NCBI GenBank assembly: GCA_027886175.1
Contig: JAJNNQ010000024.1
Coordinates: 5,812,001 to 5,876,000 of the forward strand
DNA length: 64,000 bases
Origin: Phylloscopus collybita
Taxonomy: Eukaryota > Chordata > Aves > Passeriformes > Phylloscopidae
Direction of reading: 5' to 3'
Under the pieces are notes generated by a model. The model had not been told where the DNA came from and made no database searches. It saw nothing but the letters and a program-made list of their open reading frames with translations. The position numbers and the translations under genes are program-made. Below are positions 1 through 14,365 of this stretch, piece by piece (within the stretch, counting starts at the first letter, position 1; every line of letters starts with the position of its first letter).

Positions 1-578
1 TCCCTTTGAATAAGCAACAGATTCTACCAGGAAACCATGCCTAAGTACTAAGGACAGGATAAATCTCAATAAAATGCATACCTGGAAATAAAGTTGGGTT
101 GATTGTAAGAGTAAACCCAGTTTTGGTTAGAACTGCAGAACTTTGTGCCCCTGATTTAACTGGAAGATGACACAAACTTTCTAGAAAATACCCACCTACA
201 TCAGCTTACTGCCTGCTTTGAAAATCACCCTGATCATTCTGACCTGACTGTATCTGGGCCGAAAAAAATGATCCTAAATGATCCTGAAATGCTGAACTGG
301 ATTGAGAGCTGCAGTGAGTGGGACCTGCTCTTTCAAGAAGTAAAGACCAGAGAAGGAAAACCGAAAAATCCTGTTATCCACAGACACAAGTGAAGTTGAT
401 TCCTTGATGGGTAATCCAGCAGAGGAAGAATTTAAAGATCTGTGTCTCTGCGAAGCCAGCATAAGCCTCAATGAAACTCCTGTGTGTGGCACAAGTTCAG
501 GGTTTGAGTCCTTATAGCCAGTGACAAGATCCCAAGAAGATAAGCAGAAAATAGTTAATTAGTTAATCCTGCTCTTGT

Positions 579-580
<2 letters not shown>

Positions 581-635
<55 letters not shown>
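581..635. repeat. Poly-T tract, 55 nt
   Basis: Uninterrupted homopolymer. There is no reverse AATAAA next to it, so it does not look like the tail of a minus-strand retrocopy. Its length is error-prone in most sequencing. Confidence 0.95.
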
Positions 636-3600
636 CCTTGCAAGGTGTAGTTACACTGTTATCTCTTGGTTTTCATTTTTCTGTGCACATGAGAGATTCC
701 CAGCAGAGTTCTTTAATGATTTCCTAAACTTAAACCACAACTTCTCACTGAGTCAGATTTCTCTCATCATAATGGTTGCATTTTAAGCTGTTGCATGACT
801 TAACTGTTAGACAATTTTTTAAAGCTCACTGTGTCCTTTTGAAAAAGAGAATGATGGAGTATCAACCCTCCTGTAATAAAGGGAAAAAGTACCTAGTGCA
901 TACTCTAAATGAATTTATATTAAGTAAGGTAATTGAAACTGAATGATGTTGTCATTGCCTTAAACTCTCCTAGGGTTGCTTTAGTGGCAATAATCTGTTA
1001 TTTTCATTTGGCTCTGTTGTTCCACTGTGAAGTTATATATTTAATTAATTGACTAACAGTGCAGTGTTGATTTCTCAAGGTTTGCATACTTGTTATTTGA
1101 TTGACATAATTAATTTTGTTATATTGATTAAAAAAAAGGTGCATCTTTTCACTAATTGGTATCCTGCTTTAATTCAATATAGAATTCTTGGGTTTTGATG
1201 ATAATTGTTTAATCTTTTAATTCTTTTTTCTATCTTGCTATAAGAAAGTAAAACTGATTTGTCATTTCTAGAAGCCAATGTATAAGAGATGTAATAATGA
1301 AGTGGTACTCAAGAAAAGCAAACCCAGAGAACTAAGTCTGATACTGAGGTAAAGCAGGAGGGTAAAAAGGTGCTTTTTATCATCATTGAGTTGTTTGGAT
1401 ATGTATTTTTCCCATCATGATGCTTTTTTTTTTTTTTTAACAAAGTAGGATAAAAATATCAGGATTTCAATAGCTAAATTTTATTACTGTGTAATCTTTT
1501 GATTTAACATAAACACACACAAGAACTCAAACCACTTTTTTTTTTTTTTTTCTCCTCTTTCAAGAGGAGGTAGGTTCCTAAAGCAGGACATATGTAGGGT
1601 ACAGGAGGACAATGGAGAATACACTGTCTGATCTATGTTTTCCCTAGTCCTGATTGCCTTGCAACCCTGTAATGAAAGTTGTTAACTGTTGTGTTGAATC
1701 TGATGGATTTACCAAAGCTGGGCTGTCTGAGGAGGTCTCGCTTGCCTTAAAACAATGAGAACGTACTTGGATTGACTCATCAAGAGAAACTTTGGAAGTT
1801 TGGTATTTGCTTTTTTTTAAATGGTTGAAATAGGAGAATTTTTTCCCTCTTTTAAGCCCTAAGCAGACTGTCTTCCTGTGTTACTCAGCTCCAATGCTGT
1901 TGAGAATGTGTGTGCAGCTCACAGCGCTGCCTTCAAGCCTCCTGAGGCTTTTCTCTGATAAAAACGTTGTTCACTGCCCCTCAGAGACATGTCCAGTGCT
2001 GTCTGCTGGTGAATATGAATCCAGAGGCTTCTCTGAGGAAGCTGAGTAACTGAGATTACACTGCACTGACAGACCCAGTGCTGAATGGACTTCAAAGTCC
2101 ACTGCTTGCTCTGCAGGAGAAGGGATTGCTTTGGGATTGGCACGAGATATGCGGAGGTGGAAGGAGCAGAGAAAAAAGCATCTTGCTTTGCTTCCAGAGT
2201 TGTGCATGCTTTCTTTGTGAATGGCTCCTGCTTGTGTCTGAGGTCTCAAGCCAGCACCTTTCATGGCTTCTTAAGGAAGTTTGGGAGCAACTCTGGAAGC
2301 GAATATTTTCCTGCTCAGAGAGTTTACATTCTCAGCAAGCGTGTCTGGGACACTGAACTGCTCTTTCTTAGTAATGAGGGTTTTGATTGCTTCAATGGCT
2401 TTCAGAGGCTGTGAGCTGGCAGCTCCCATTATTGCCCTTCCATGAACCACTGGGCTCTGTGGTGTCTGGAGCAGTTAAAAGAGCAACTGAACTCATGCCT
2501 CTTTCTTGCAGTCTGAAGTTGAACCATCTTCTGAGTCCTTTAAGAGTCTGAAAACCACTGGGCCATCAGGAAAGGCCAAGCCAAGCTGGCCTTAGTTAGT
2601 AAAAGCCAACAAAATCTCCTGGTCCTGGGTAGCTGACCCATAACTGAAAGTTTGACACCAGAGAGTGCAATGTGGACCCCTTTAGAACACCAAGAGAGAG
2701 CTGAAAGGTAAGTGAAAAACATATAATAGTTAAAATAACACAGGAACCAACCAGACATGTAACTTCTTGCAAGTACAGCCTACACAGGAATTTCTATGCA
2801 GTATAGAAAAGTGCAGCTAAATGCCTGGTTGTAATTTTCAATCCCATTTGCTGTCCACCCCTGCCAACAAGAAAGTCAGGGCATAACTGATTTAACTCAC
2901 ACAAGCACACAGGGCACAAGCACACAGCTTACAAGGACCTGGCCATGTGGAACAAGCAGAAATCCTTCCATGGCTAAGATGAGGGGGGTGGGGGGGAATC
3001 AATCCTCAACTTTCTTTTGATTTTTAGTTTCCTATTGAATCATAGAACCTCTCAAGCCACCCACCCGTTTGGAAAATGGGGGCCAAGCAAACCACTCCTG
3101 TTTTCTCCTTTCCAGCAGTGTACCAAGTTCCACTTGCTGGTCTGGCACTTAAAGATGTTTCTAAAAGACAGTTTTGTTTTTCTAGGAAAAAGAAAAATCT
3201 ATATTTTGAAGTAAAGAAAGAAGCTCTCCTGCCTCTTAATGCTAGTCTGAAACAGGAGGATGTTGTGGCAAGCATTATTCTTTTTTTCTTTCAGAGTTTC
3301 TCCATTTTTTTCTGATGCTCACATCGGAATTCTTCCACTTAAAGCACAAATGATAATAATAAGAATTGATTTCTTTTTTTCATCATTGAAAAAGAAATGC
3401 CAGTAGCGTGTTGTTCTGTATATTCATATTGGTGGGAGTCAGGCTCTTACCTGTGCCAGCCAAATAATTTGATACAGGTGCCCTCTTGAGGAGGAGAAAC
3501 AATTACAAAAGAATTTTTCTTGCTTTTGGCATTTTTTTCAGTCCAGTTTAGGAGTTACTTGGTGTGGCCAGGAGGTGCTGCCCAGGTTCTGGGGAAAAAA

Positions 3601-6600
3601 AGAACATCTGTTGCAATAAGCTTCTGTTGAGGCATGATGTATTTCTGTCTTTTCTCTATGTTCAATTTTCCCCAGAGAGCTGAGAGATGAAACCTGATCC
3701 CAAAAGGGAATTATTTTGAGCCAATCAGTATTTTTAGATTATCTTTCAATGGGACAGCTCAATGTTTGATAAAAGGAAAACCCTTCAAATTGAAGAAATA
3801 AAAACGAACAGCTGTCCCAAATATCCCTCTCCCCTGATGCTTTCACTTGCTTATTTTTTGAAGAGGGTGCTTTTGCCATCTTCTATTTTTATGAAAACAG
3901 CAAAGCTTGTAACGAATATTCTTGTTTGCTGCAAGATCCATGTTAGGAAATAGATTTTCTATCCTCTCATGTGAAAGAAATCTTATTGCTTTCATTGTGT
4001 TATCCTGGGTGCTCCGTGTACATCTGAAGCCCAGGATATCCCCTCCTTTTACAGGGCATTAACAAGTGGAGAAGAATGGGGAGGGAGGGGGATTGGCCTG
4101 GCACAAAGGTCAGCTCAGTTAATGCCTGCACTCTCCCACCACAGAGCACAGCACGCTGGAAATCATTTATGCATCTGCCACAGAATACCTGGAAGAAGGG
4201 AAGAACCTGAATCTGAACTGCCTTATCAGGCACCAACAGAAACACAAATCACAAAAGGAGGCTCACCTGCATAAGAGAGCCAATAAGGAAAACAAGACTG
4301 GGTTTGGAAGGGGGATGGAAAGCTTGCAGCTCTCACAAAATGCAGACCCCGTGGCAAAAGTCACACCCTCACTGAAAACTTCTGAAAATATAGGAAGCCA
4401 ACCAGTCAGAGAGTGCCTGCTCTCAGAGCAGAGCCAGCATAAAGAATGATTTCCTAACTGCTGTGGGCCACTTCAGGAGGATGAGTGCAACACCTGAGCT
4501 CTGTGTGTCCAGGGGCTTGCTCGTAGGGAGGGTTGGGAGTGGTGTCTCAGCAGAAATTTCTGCATGATAAAAACCGTGTTCATGAAGATGTATCCTCTCC
4601 TCCCAGGGTGTGAAACTGAAATTGATAGCTGCCACACTGTGACATGTGCATTAAGTTTCATACTCCTCTGCCTCTTCATCCTGTGCATGTTAAATGCAAG
4701 GCTGAGACATGAAAAATGCCAGGGATTTGTTTTAGACTGGCTGTGGATTCCTCTGAGTTAATGGAGATAGCTTCCTATGGGATTTCTACTCTGAGCACCG
4801 TGACCAGAGCTGAAAGGATTTGGGTGAAAAAAGCAGTGTGGGAAAATGTGTGTTAGTCTCGGGTTAGATGCAGGTCTGCCCCAGCTCACCTAGCATCTGT
4901 TCTGGGTTCACAGCCACAGCTGCATCCACAGGCAGCAAAGTTATTTTATCTAGAATGAAGTTCTATGAATTTTCTCAAATTGAGAGCTTTGTGTATGCAA
5001 ACAGCCCGGCCTTATCACCTCTGAAATTAATTTTTCCTGTATGTAGACTTCAGGGAGGATTGGTGCTTAGCTACTGCTGGGAGTTACTTTGTTCTTTTTG
5101 AGGTGCCTTTTTAATTCTCCTGCTTCATGGGTTAGGAGAGAAAAAAAAACATTCTGCAGAAAGGCTGGGAAGGCTAAAACATACAGTGGCAGTGCCCTTG
5201 TACAATCATTTTTGTATCTTAACTGGTCACATGGTGTGGTGTCCTCTACTTGTGCCCAGTGATTTCAGCTCCATACATTCTCCCCAGCAGAAGGGAATAT
5301 CTGTTTGGCCAAAGTAGCCAAGGTGGTGAGCTCCTAGAGCTTTGTGGGCTGGGCTGAGAAACCAGTTCTTATTCCTTCCAAGCTGCCCCCTCAGTTTTGT
5401 TAAAATGTAGGGATTTATATGCACTTTTCTCTTTCTTTAAGTTTTTTCCAAAATATTTTGGCTAAAAATAAATTACCAAATTTTTAGGTAAGGAAAGATG
5501 CAGTTCTGCAGACTTTTATTTGCATGTTTGTCATTGTTATATCAGGTGTGGCATTGCCAGTTCCACAGAGAGTACAGAGGTTTAACTGTACAGAGTGCAG
5601 AACAAAGCTCTGAGGGTTCTGGGATGGAAAAGATGTGGGCTCTGGTCATGACATCCTGGATAATTGTGTATGTCAAAGGTAAGAAGATATATGCATGTAT
5701 TTTTATATATCATTTTCTGAAAATAAGACTTACTGATTTTATAAAATCACAAGTCTCTTGGGTGGATTTCTGGCATTGTCTATATATTTATTGACACCAC
5801 ATCCCCATTTTTTTTCCAGCTGTACTTTCTGGGACCTTCTTCCCATGCAGAGAGGTTTTTTTCCTTTCTTCTACTGGTCTCTGCTCAAAGAAGGACTTCC
5901 TGTGTTGTTCTCTCCTATGAAATATCTTCTGGCTCCTTTCTAGTCCATCCTCTGTGCTCTTCAGCTTGCTCTGAGAGAGCTGAGAACATTCTCAGTGAGA
6001 TGAGCTCAAGGTGGGGAATGCACAGGAAGCAGAAATGAAATTAGAGTCAAACTCACTCTTGTACAAACAGAAGCCAAAATAAGTTGTGAAGTTTTCCCCA
6101 ACTCTGTGATATTTTGAAAGCTTATTTTGTCTACAGCGTTTAAACACTGCTGTGTCCCTCTCCTCTTTTCCAAGTATTGGTGTAAATTTGCCTTTTGTGA
6201 ACAGACTTCTCTCTCAGGCCTTAAAATTTGGTACCAAATGCCAAGGAGAAGATGGTTACACCTGTGTCTGTTTCTGTGGTGACTAAGGCTTGTCTGATGA
6301 GCACTGCTGATCTCTGCCACGTTTGTCATACCTGGATATGCATGTAATGTTTTTGAGTGTCAAGGCAGACACACAGACCAAGCAAAAATTGATCTGCTTG
6401 TCACTTTGCAAGGCATCTGGCTGTTTATCAGTTCTGAAGGGCTGCAATGGCTGCTGCTGTGGGAGCCTTTCAATCACAGGCAGCCTGACTTTGGATCCTC
6501 GTTGAAATAAATGTGTAAGTCACATCTGACAGAACCAGCTGCTTTAAAGGGGCACCCTTAGCAAGCAGTGTAGATGTCTTGCTGGGTGGGGGAAGGGGAT

Positions 6601-9600
6601 GTGGAGAGGCTCATGGAGAGCATTGTATGATGCCATGTTTTGGGCTCCAGTGAGCCAATTTGAACTGCAGATATTTTTAGTACCATTCTTCAGCACGCTG
6701 TACAACTGCACATCCACACCATGCTTCTCCCGTAGCTTGGTGTAGCTATGTTTCCACCTCCTGGCAACTACACGGAATAGCTGTGGAGAGACTAAGGAGA
6801 ATTTTTTTGTTGTTTTTGCAAGGCACTAGCAGATGAAGTAGGAATTTTAAGGAGGTGGTTCTCTTGAGCTCAGGGGGATTTTTAACTCTTGGGCATTTGG
6901 TATTCTATCTGTGTATAAGCATAGACGCTGCTTCCAAATATCCTGCTTTGCAACAACTGTGAATATGAGTCCTCGAGCTGAAGGGTCATAAAAACAAGGT
7001 GCTTGCAGCAGGTCTGTGAGTAATAAGACACCAGAGGGACCCTTTACATTGAGGGAGGGTGCATCACTGTATATTCAGGGTACCTGGAGACATGGACACA
7101 CCTAGTGAAATTCCAGCCCCAAATACCTGCGCATTCTTGTCTATTAGGAACAACAGTTGTTACAGAGGCAGGTGCTGTTACAGAAGACACACAATCAAGA
7201 CTAGGAATTCTGTGACGTGAGTAGCCTTGAGTAAGAAGAAAATGCTAATTTTTTGTCAAAAACAAGTGGTTTATGTGGTTCAAATAATCAAAGGAATTGG
7301 CAAAACCTGGTTTATTATTAAAGTGAAAGCATGACAAAATGCACTGGCAAGGCTCACTCTACTGCTTACTAGATGGTTAAAGCACAGAGAAAAATCATGC
7401 TAAAATGTAAAATCAATCAATCTAAAACTAAAATCAACCACAAATGATCTACACTGAGGTTGGGGAAGGAAGAAGAGTAAAGATGGGAAAAGATAAAAGA
7501 TAAAAGGAATAAGGAAGATCCTCACAATGTTCAGAGAGGTCTGCCTTGCCAAACTTAGGCCCGGACTTGACCAACGGCTTAGGCCTAAACTCAGGTCATT
7601 ATTTGGGCAAGAAAAATAAGTTTCCAAAGCTGTTTGTGAAAAACCAAAAGCTTGGTGGAGAGCACTAGTTCCTGGGAACAGACAGCGTTTCTGATTTCTG
7701 ATGCACTTCATCAGGGCCAAGGCCTAATGAGCATTTTTAAGTCACAGTGCAGCCCAAGGAGAGTGGGGGAGGCGTTCTGTCAGTGTCCTTCAGTTGTAGG
7801 AAAACACTGATTTTCCCAAATAAAAATCTCTTGCACAAGTCAAGTATGACCTCTCCTTGTCCTTGACAAGAGTAGAGCCAGAGCTGCGTTTTCTTTCAGG
7901 ACTTGCTCAGAAATCTATGGTGCCTGTTTCTTGTCCTGTGCCAGGGCAATGCCATCTCCCTGCTTCACAGGAAAAAAATGAAAGTTCTTTATTCATCTCA
8001 GAACTGCCCTGTGTAAACGAGCAAAAGGAAACTTTGAGTAGATTGTGCAATACATGTTTTTAGAGCCTGTAAAGAAATGGAGACTGTTAGTCCAAAGCTT
8101 CCAGATCAAAATATTGTTTTCAGTGAAGATGGATTTTCAAGCTAACTGTCCAGGTATGCATTCAGCCAGGATTCCTCACCCCATATGCTCCTTATGCCCT
8201 GGTTAAGTGCATTAAAACCACTTTGGAGAAGTTTTGCAGCACACATACATAACCCTGATGGAGTAGAGGTGCTGCACTCACTGAATCTGGACTTTGCAGG
8301 TACCCTCATGTAAAATGCCATCAGTTATCCATAGATCATCTTCTTTTACATGAAGAATTACCTTATTTGGGGAAGATCATCCTCTTCAAAGAGGTTTGTT
8401 GGAAGCTTGTGTAGCTCAAATTTGCCTCTAGTTTATCACTTTGGATGCATTTTAAAAGTCATTTTGCCAGAGACTCTATCATTACATAAGCCAAAAACTA
8501 GCTCTGACAACAAACCATGGGGAAGCAACGTGCAAAACTCATATTTCTACTGATGGAGACTTTGCAAACAAACCAATTAACTTTTCCTGCTGTGTCAGAG
8601 GGCTGTGAGTGCAGCAGCTCCAAGTGTGTGCATAAAGTTGTACCTCTATATAATGATTTTTTAAAATATTCATGTATGAAGCAATACACATAGACATGGC
8701 CACAGCACAGACACTTTTAGCAAATTAAGACATGTTTTTTTCCTGTGTTTTAAGTGAGCCATTAGCTGTGCACAGACACAGCCATACGGATGTAGCCTGT
8801 GTATGTACATAGCCTACACGGGCCTGAGGGCAGGGGTGACAAAAAGTCTGTGGTCTGTGGCATGAATGCATTCAGCAAAGTCCTTGTGCTGGGGAGCTAG
8901 AGGCTTCCTGAGTCTCTGTCTGATACTTCTGCATTCTGTGTGCTAGTTGGCTTTTTTTTTTTTTTTTAAATCTTACCCTTTCTCTCATTTATGTCATAGT
9001 TCTGTGCCTCAACGTTTCACACAGCGCTTTTGAACACTGAATGATCATGCAATGATGTGCATGTTCTCCCAGCCTGGAGAAGCTCTGCCACCCCACCCTC
9101 AGGAGCTTCCCCTCTGAAAGTGTACTTTAAGCCACTCTGGGAAGATGAGAAAATGAAGATCCTTTATCAGCAGTGCCCACAGCCCCATGACAGCATCAAC
9201 ATTTCTAGATGACCTGAATTTATTCTGTGTTTTTCACCTGCAGACCACTATTTTGTAGAAAATATATGGGGGATGTTTGCTTAGCAGAAGCCTGAATAAG
9301 GACATGTTGCAGGACTCCTCCCAGCCACTCCACTCCCCTGCATCATCCCGCCTCAAATGGAGCTTAAAATCTGCCAGAAGTGCTGGTCACAAGAAAAGAA
9401 ATGAGGTGAGAAGTTTTACTGGAAATCACCAGGGAGAATTTTTCTAGACCACTGACACAGGGCTATAGGTGCTAACTGGCTCATGAGAAAGGGAGTCTGT
9501 GACAGCAAAGAAACCTGTATGGTGAGGAGGGAAAAAGGACAAGCATCCCCTTTGGTGTATTATGCTGCACCAAAAGAGTGTAGGCAGTGCTAAATGGCAT

Positions 9601-10931
9601 CCTGACCCTGGTTCATTGGTATTTGAGAGGTGGGATGTGTAGTTTTTCCCAATATAGATGTGGGCTTCTATTTTAGGTACGTTTTGGTTTAAAACCAATT
9701 TATTCCACTTGTAAAAAAAAAAAACACAGAAAAGGAAATGAAAGAAAACTATTCCTCCTTTGCCATACAATAGCAGTATATATTTCATATTCGTAAGTGT
9801 TGATCTAGCTGCTCTATAAACACGGGACTTTTTTTTTCCCTTCCTTAAATATATAAATAAGTCAAATACATATCTTTTTCTATGTGATGACTCCAATGAG
9901 GGTGGAGAATGTAGCTCCTTGAGGCTGGAGAAGCTGTCTCCCAGCTGATGGGGGTTCCTGGGACTTCTTGCAGGATTTTCACAGCTGTTCATGGAATGGG
10001 GAAGCTGTAGGTTTCAGAGAAAATGATGTTCCCTGAAGTGTGAAGGAGAAGTAGCAGTGAAGAGCTGAAGGAGAGAGGTTGGGTAAGTGCTTTGTCTCTA
10101 CTCCTGCTTAGCACTGCCTAAACCATGGTTAGTGACACTGCAGGTAAGACTGGCAGGTGAGGAGCGACTACCTGGGGTTTTATTTCTGCTATACACCAGG
10201 TCTTCTATTCCTGTTCTTTTTAAAGCAGAAATTATTTGAGGTTTGTAGCTTCTTTATGTGCAGTTCAGGATGTGTGGTGCAATTCCATCATGTTTGGCTG
10301 TGGAATGGGAGGCCAGTACCTCTGACTGAAAGATGGGGGGAAGCTTTCTTCTGGGGAGCCTGAGATGTGTCCTGATGCTTTCCAGAGTGTTTTAGGAGTT
10401 AAATATCAAGCTGTAAACTGTCTCCTCTCTGTTCATCTGTGAATACTTGTATGGAAGACTTTTTCTCTGGTTATGCACAGCCCTGAAAGCAGTAATTGCA
10501 CTTGTGGGTTGTTAATGCCCAGTTTTTTTCCTGGGAAATCAGCAGCAAAAAGCAGTAGGCCCACAAGGGGCAGGAGTTAAAGCAGTTAAGACCATGAACA
10601 TGTGTTTAGATAGATTTGTCTGCTGCAGTATTGGGATTGAGTGAGAAGCTCCTGAGGTTAATGGCCTAAAAGTGATAAGGAGATTCTCTAGGGCCAGGAG
10701 TAAAAGTTGCTGAGCATGGCCCTGCTGGCCCAGTGCAACCAGCTACAGTTAAAAAAGAAATACATTTTCTTGATCTCTGCGAATTGTGATATAATTGCCT
10801 CTGGATATTTTAACACGGAAGTGTCGGGTTTTACAGGCTTCATTATCAGCAGGGCTTTCCCCCATCTGTTTGCTGACATTGGGTGAGAGCCACAGATGGT
10901 TTATACCTGGGAAAGTCAAGGCGTTAGGTAC

Positions 10932-10935
<4 letters not shown>

Positions 10936-10988
<53 letters not shown>
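10936..10988. repeat. Poly-T tract, 53 nt
   Basis: A second uninterrupted homopolymer of nearly the same length as the one at 581. No retrocopy signature was seen on either side. Confidence 0.95.
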
Positions 10989-10990
<2 letters not shown>

Positions 10991-13900
10991 ATAAAATGGA
11001 AAATGTAAAGCAAATATCTTCTCTCTTTCTAAAAGGAAGGGAATGAGCTACCAGGGGTGGTGGTGCTCTCATTCATCCTTTGCTCCTTCTGCCCCTTCCC
11101 AGCACTGGATTACTCTCTGAGGGGACTGCAAGGCAGCTACAGATGTGAGGAATATGCCTTGGCTTGTGCAATAATTTCATGGGACTAAGCTGTTTCCCTG
11201 ATGAGCTAGTGATAAAAAGGTAAATATATCTGAGAAGACGGGAGATGCCCAACTGCTTTCTGGAATTACAGCTGCTATGTATGACAAACTTTTTTCCCCT
11301 GGGGAAAAATCCACACTGTGTAATGTTGATATTACTCTAAATATTGGTATCTTAATAAATTCAATACAGAGCACAAATCTCTGCCTTGCTGTGGAGGAAA
11401 ATTTCAAACCTATTTACCTTTAGGTGTATTTACTTAAACACTGTAATTTTGCAGTTGTTTTGTATAACTTGCTTGTGATTGTTTTGAGAGCTCATACTAT
11501 TAGGCTAATTCTCTCTCTCACAAAGCCATCCACCCTCTACTTCCCATTTTGCAGGGAGAGCTTTGTAGTTTGGAACTGAATGAAACTAGATCACAAAGTG
11601 GATGGACTAAATTTCAAATCATCTCTGGCCTCAACTGATGCCAGCAACTGTGAGACAGATGGGGAGTCTGAGAAGAAAATGCACTGTGGAGGTTCAGTGC
11701 TAACAGTCTCCTGCTGTGCTAGTGCAGGAATTCAGGGGTCAGTTCTCAGGGCCAGGATATCTTTCAGAAAATAAAAATACCAGGAGGCTCTGAAGTCAAA
11801 GCAAAGGTCCATTAGCCAGCAGCATTGTCAGGGGTCAGCTGCAGATGGCTAAGAACAGAGAAACAACACAGCCTCTTCTCTTCCCCCAGAGATTTCCAGT
11901 TTCAGCCTTGGGAATATCTACCTGCTGCTCCTTCTGATATGTTTTGTCTTCCACCCAGGACTTTCAAAGTCTTGCTATATTTTGTTGCTTTATTTCCAGT
12001 GGAGGGACTTGAGGAATTCCCAGCAGAGGACCATTGCTGGGAGAAACTGGAGCAGAAGAGGCTGACCTGGGGATGTTGAAAATACAACATAACCAGCATC
12101 TTTCACTGCAGAAAAAGCTGCAGGCTTTTGAGTTGGGTGCTGTGTGGTCTTGGTGATGAGGTAGAAACATCAAATACTGCATAGAAGACACTGCTGCTGC
12201 TCTGACTGCCAAAAGTGTGGGTTTGGATTTTAAATAACGTAGCCTTGATTTGCAGAGCAGTTACCTTATCCTTATTAGAGGAAGCTAGAGAGTTGATACA
12301 GATGTGTGCCACTCCTTCCTCTTCTTTCCATCCCTTCCAGCCCTTCCTTGCCCAAAGATACACTTCTCTCCAAGAACAGACTTCCAAGGCAGGGTCTTTT
12401 TGTACCCTTTAAAATGTGCTTTCACTTCAAAACAGAACTGTATTTTGCTGAGTTAAACATGGGAATGGCTCTGTGACATACCGGTTATCCTTTAAAAATT
12501 GTGATGACAACTGATGCACTGATGGATACCTGACCTTCTCCTCTTTCAGGTTGTGTTAGCAAATATTTAAATCATGTTGGACCTTGCATTTATTTGCCTG
12601 AATTTATGTTGGTGCTTTGCACTGCTCAAGGCTTGTGGCTGGTGTATGACATGCAACAACAGACAGCTAAGGTTGTGACTTGCTCCTCATGTCACAAAGC
12701 AGTTTGTTTCTCTCAATTTAACTCTGCCACATCCTCTTCAGGGCAGTGTACCACCAGAGGGGATTTTTGACTCATCTCTTTCGGGGAGGGTGGAGGCTTT
12801 ATCTATCTGGGAGAAAAATCAGCTGCATGTTAAGGTCTCAGAAGCAACAATGAAAAGAAACTAATGAACCAAATAGGGCCGAACACGGGGACTACCTGGC
12901 ATGGAATCTCTTAAACCAAGATAGTTCTCACTTTGCAGTTACATCCCTGCAGCTCCCTGGTGTGCAGGAGCTGCCTTGGAATCAGCCATCAGCACTGGGA
13001 TCCCTGTGGGAGCAGCTGTGTGCCGATGTCTCCCTGCCCACCCCAGAAGGAGAACTGGAACACCAGAGCACGCTGGAGCTGCTGCTGCTCCCCTCCCAGG
13101 CTCCCGGGGTGAGGAGGGCTCCTCTTGAGCCTGATAAGTGAGTGAATCTCCCCCAGCCTCAGCACTCCTTGGGATGAACCTGAGCAGGAGCAGTGCTATT
13201 CCCTGGATGGAAGAGTGACACACGATCCTGTGCCAGCCACTGCCACCGAGGCTGAGTAAAAAATTTTAATTTATTTTGATGCAGCTATTGAGGCATTTTA
13301 ATTCCGTCAAATAACACGAGGTGAGCCACCACGTAGTCGTTTGCTACTTTTAAATGGGTTTGCTTCATCTCTGCTTGGTTGGTCCTTTTCGGGTTTTGAG
13401 AATTCCTTCTCGCTCAGAAGCACAACTGTTCAAGGGCTGTGAATTTTAAAAATTGCAGAATAAATTCTGTGTTTCGCACATGAATATTTAAACAGAGTCC
13501 TATACTCTCTTCTTTCTGTAAGGTCCTGTTTTTAATCATTAATGCCTGCTCTTTTGAGCAAATAAACCCCATATATGAGATTTGTAAGCATTTTAAAAAA
13601 AGATACTTCTCTGGGATGTGTTCCAATATGACAATATTCTGTTATGAATATTTATGGACCCATCAAAATTGGTGAATACTGAATTCGCAAATAGAAATTG
13701 TGGAAGGTTTGTTGTTTTTTCTTTTGCTTCGCTCTTGAAAGAGACTGAGAAATTCTTTGCAAATTGGGTCAAGTTCAGTACATAAGTCTGGTCAAAAATG
13801 TAGCTTTTTAATTTTTTTGGTAAAAAAAATCAAGCTTTTAAAATTTCAGACTTTTTTTCATTGAAAGCGACTTTTGCATGCATAATGTATCCAAATTGCA

Positions 13901-14171
13901 AAGAAAAAAAAACCCACCCAAACTTCTGAGAGCACTAAATAAAATGAAACAAAACAAAACATTTCCTTTATGGCAAAGATTTTGTGTGAATGAAAATGGA
14001 ATTTGAGATGTTTTTAATGTCAGAGTTACATAGCCTGTTGCACAATAGTAGCAGAATATAGATCGATGTGGTTGTATTGGCACTTTTACTGTTGTAATGA
14101 CAGCTTTTCATCCAGATGCATCACAATTCTGTGTTAGGGTTGTGAGCAAAACAATTCTTTGAGGAAAACAA

Positions 14172-14365
14172 TTCTATTGAGGGTGGTGAGGTGCTGACAC
14201 AGGTTGCCCAGAAGAGTTGTGGATGGTACTTCATCCCTGGAAGTGTTCAGGGTCAGGTTGGATGGAGCTCTGACCAGCCTGGTCTGGTGGAAGTGTCCAT
14301 GGCAGGGGGTTGGAACTGGAAGATCTTTCAGGTCCCTTCCAGCCCAAACCATTGTATGATTCACT
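14172..14365 (+). mobile_element. CR1 LINE 3' end
   Basis: It contains 'ACAGGTTGCCCAGAAGAGTTGTGG', 'CATCCCTGGAAGTGTTCAGG' and 'GGCAGGGGGTTGGAACTGGA' (written here with small gaps from the text), then 'CCCAAACCATTGTATGATTC', the usual avian CR1 terminus. It is 5'-truncated, lies about 1.1 kb upstream of the CD200R-like gene and codes for nothing. Confidence 0.88.

Larger units (their letters stand above)
1..14171. other. Intergenic sequence, no gene recognised
   Basis: AT-rich single-copy-looking DNA with short T-rich runs besides the two long poly-T tracts. Open frames are short and carry no recognisable domain. A 5' UTR exon of the CD200R-like gene could lie here. The stretch 7300-7720 has an LTR-like look on the minus strand (a reversed AATAAA at 7309-7314) but cannot be assigned. 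Confidence 0.5.

Noticed and set aside
9444..9992. 182-codon minus-strand ORF
   Set aside because: Its composition is mixed and low-complexity in part (runs of Lys, Phe), with no signal, domain or splice context I recognise. It is long for chance, so a conservation check would be worthwhile, but I do not call it a gene.
10795..11072. Frames with long poly-Lys or poly-Phe stretches
   Set aside because: Pure translation of the 53-nt poly-T tract.
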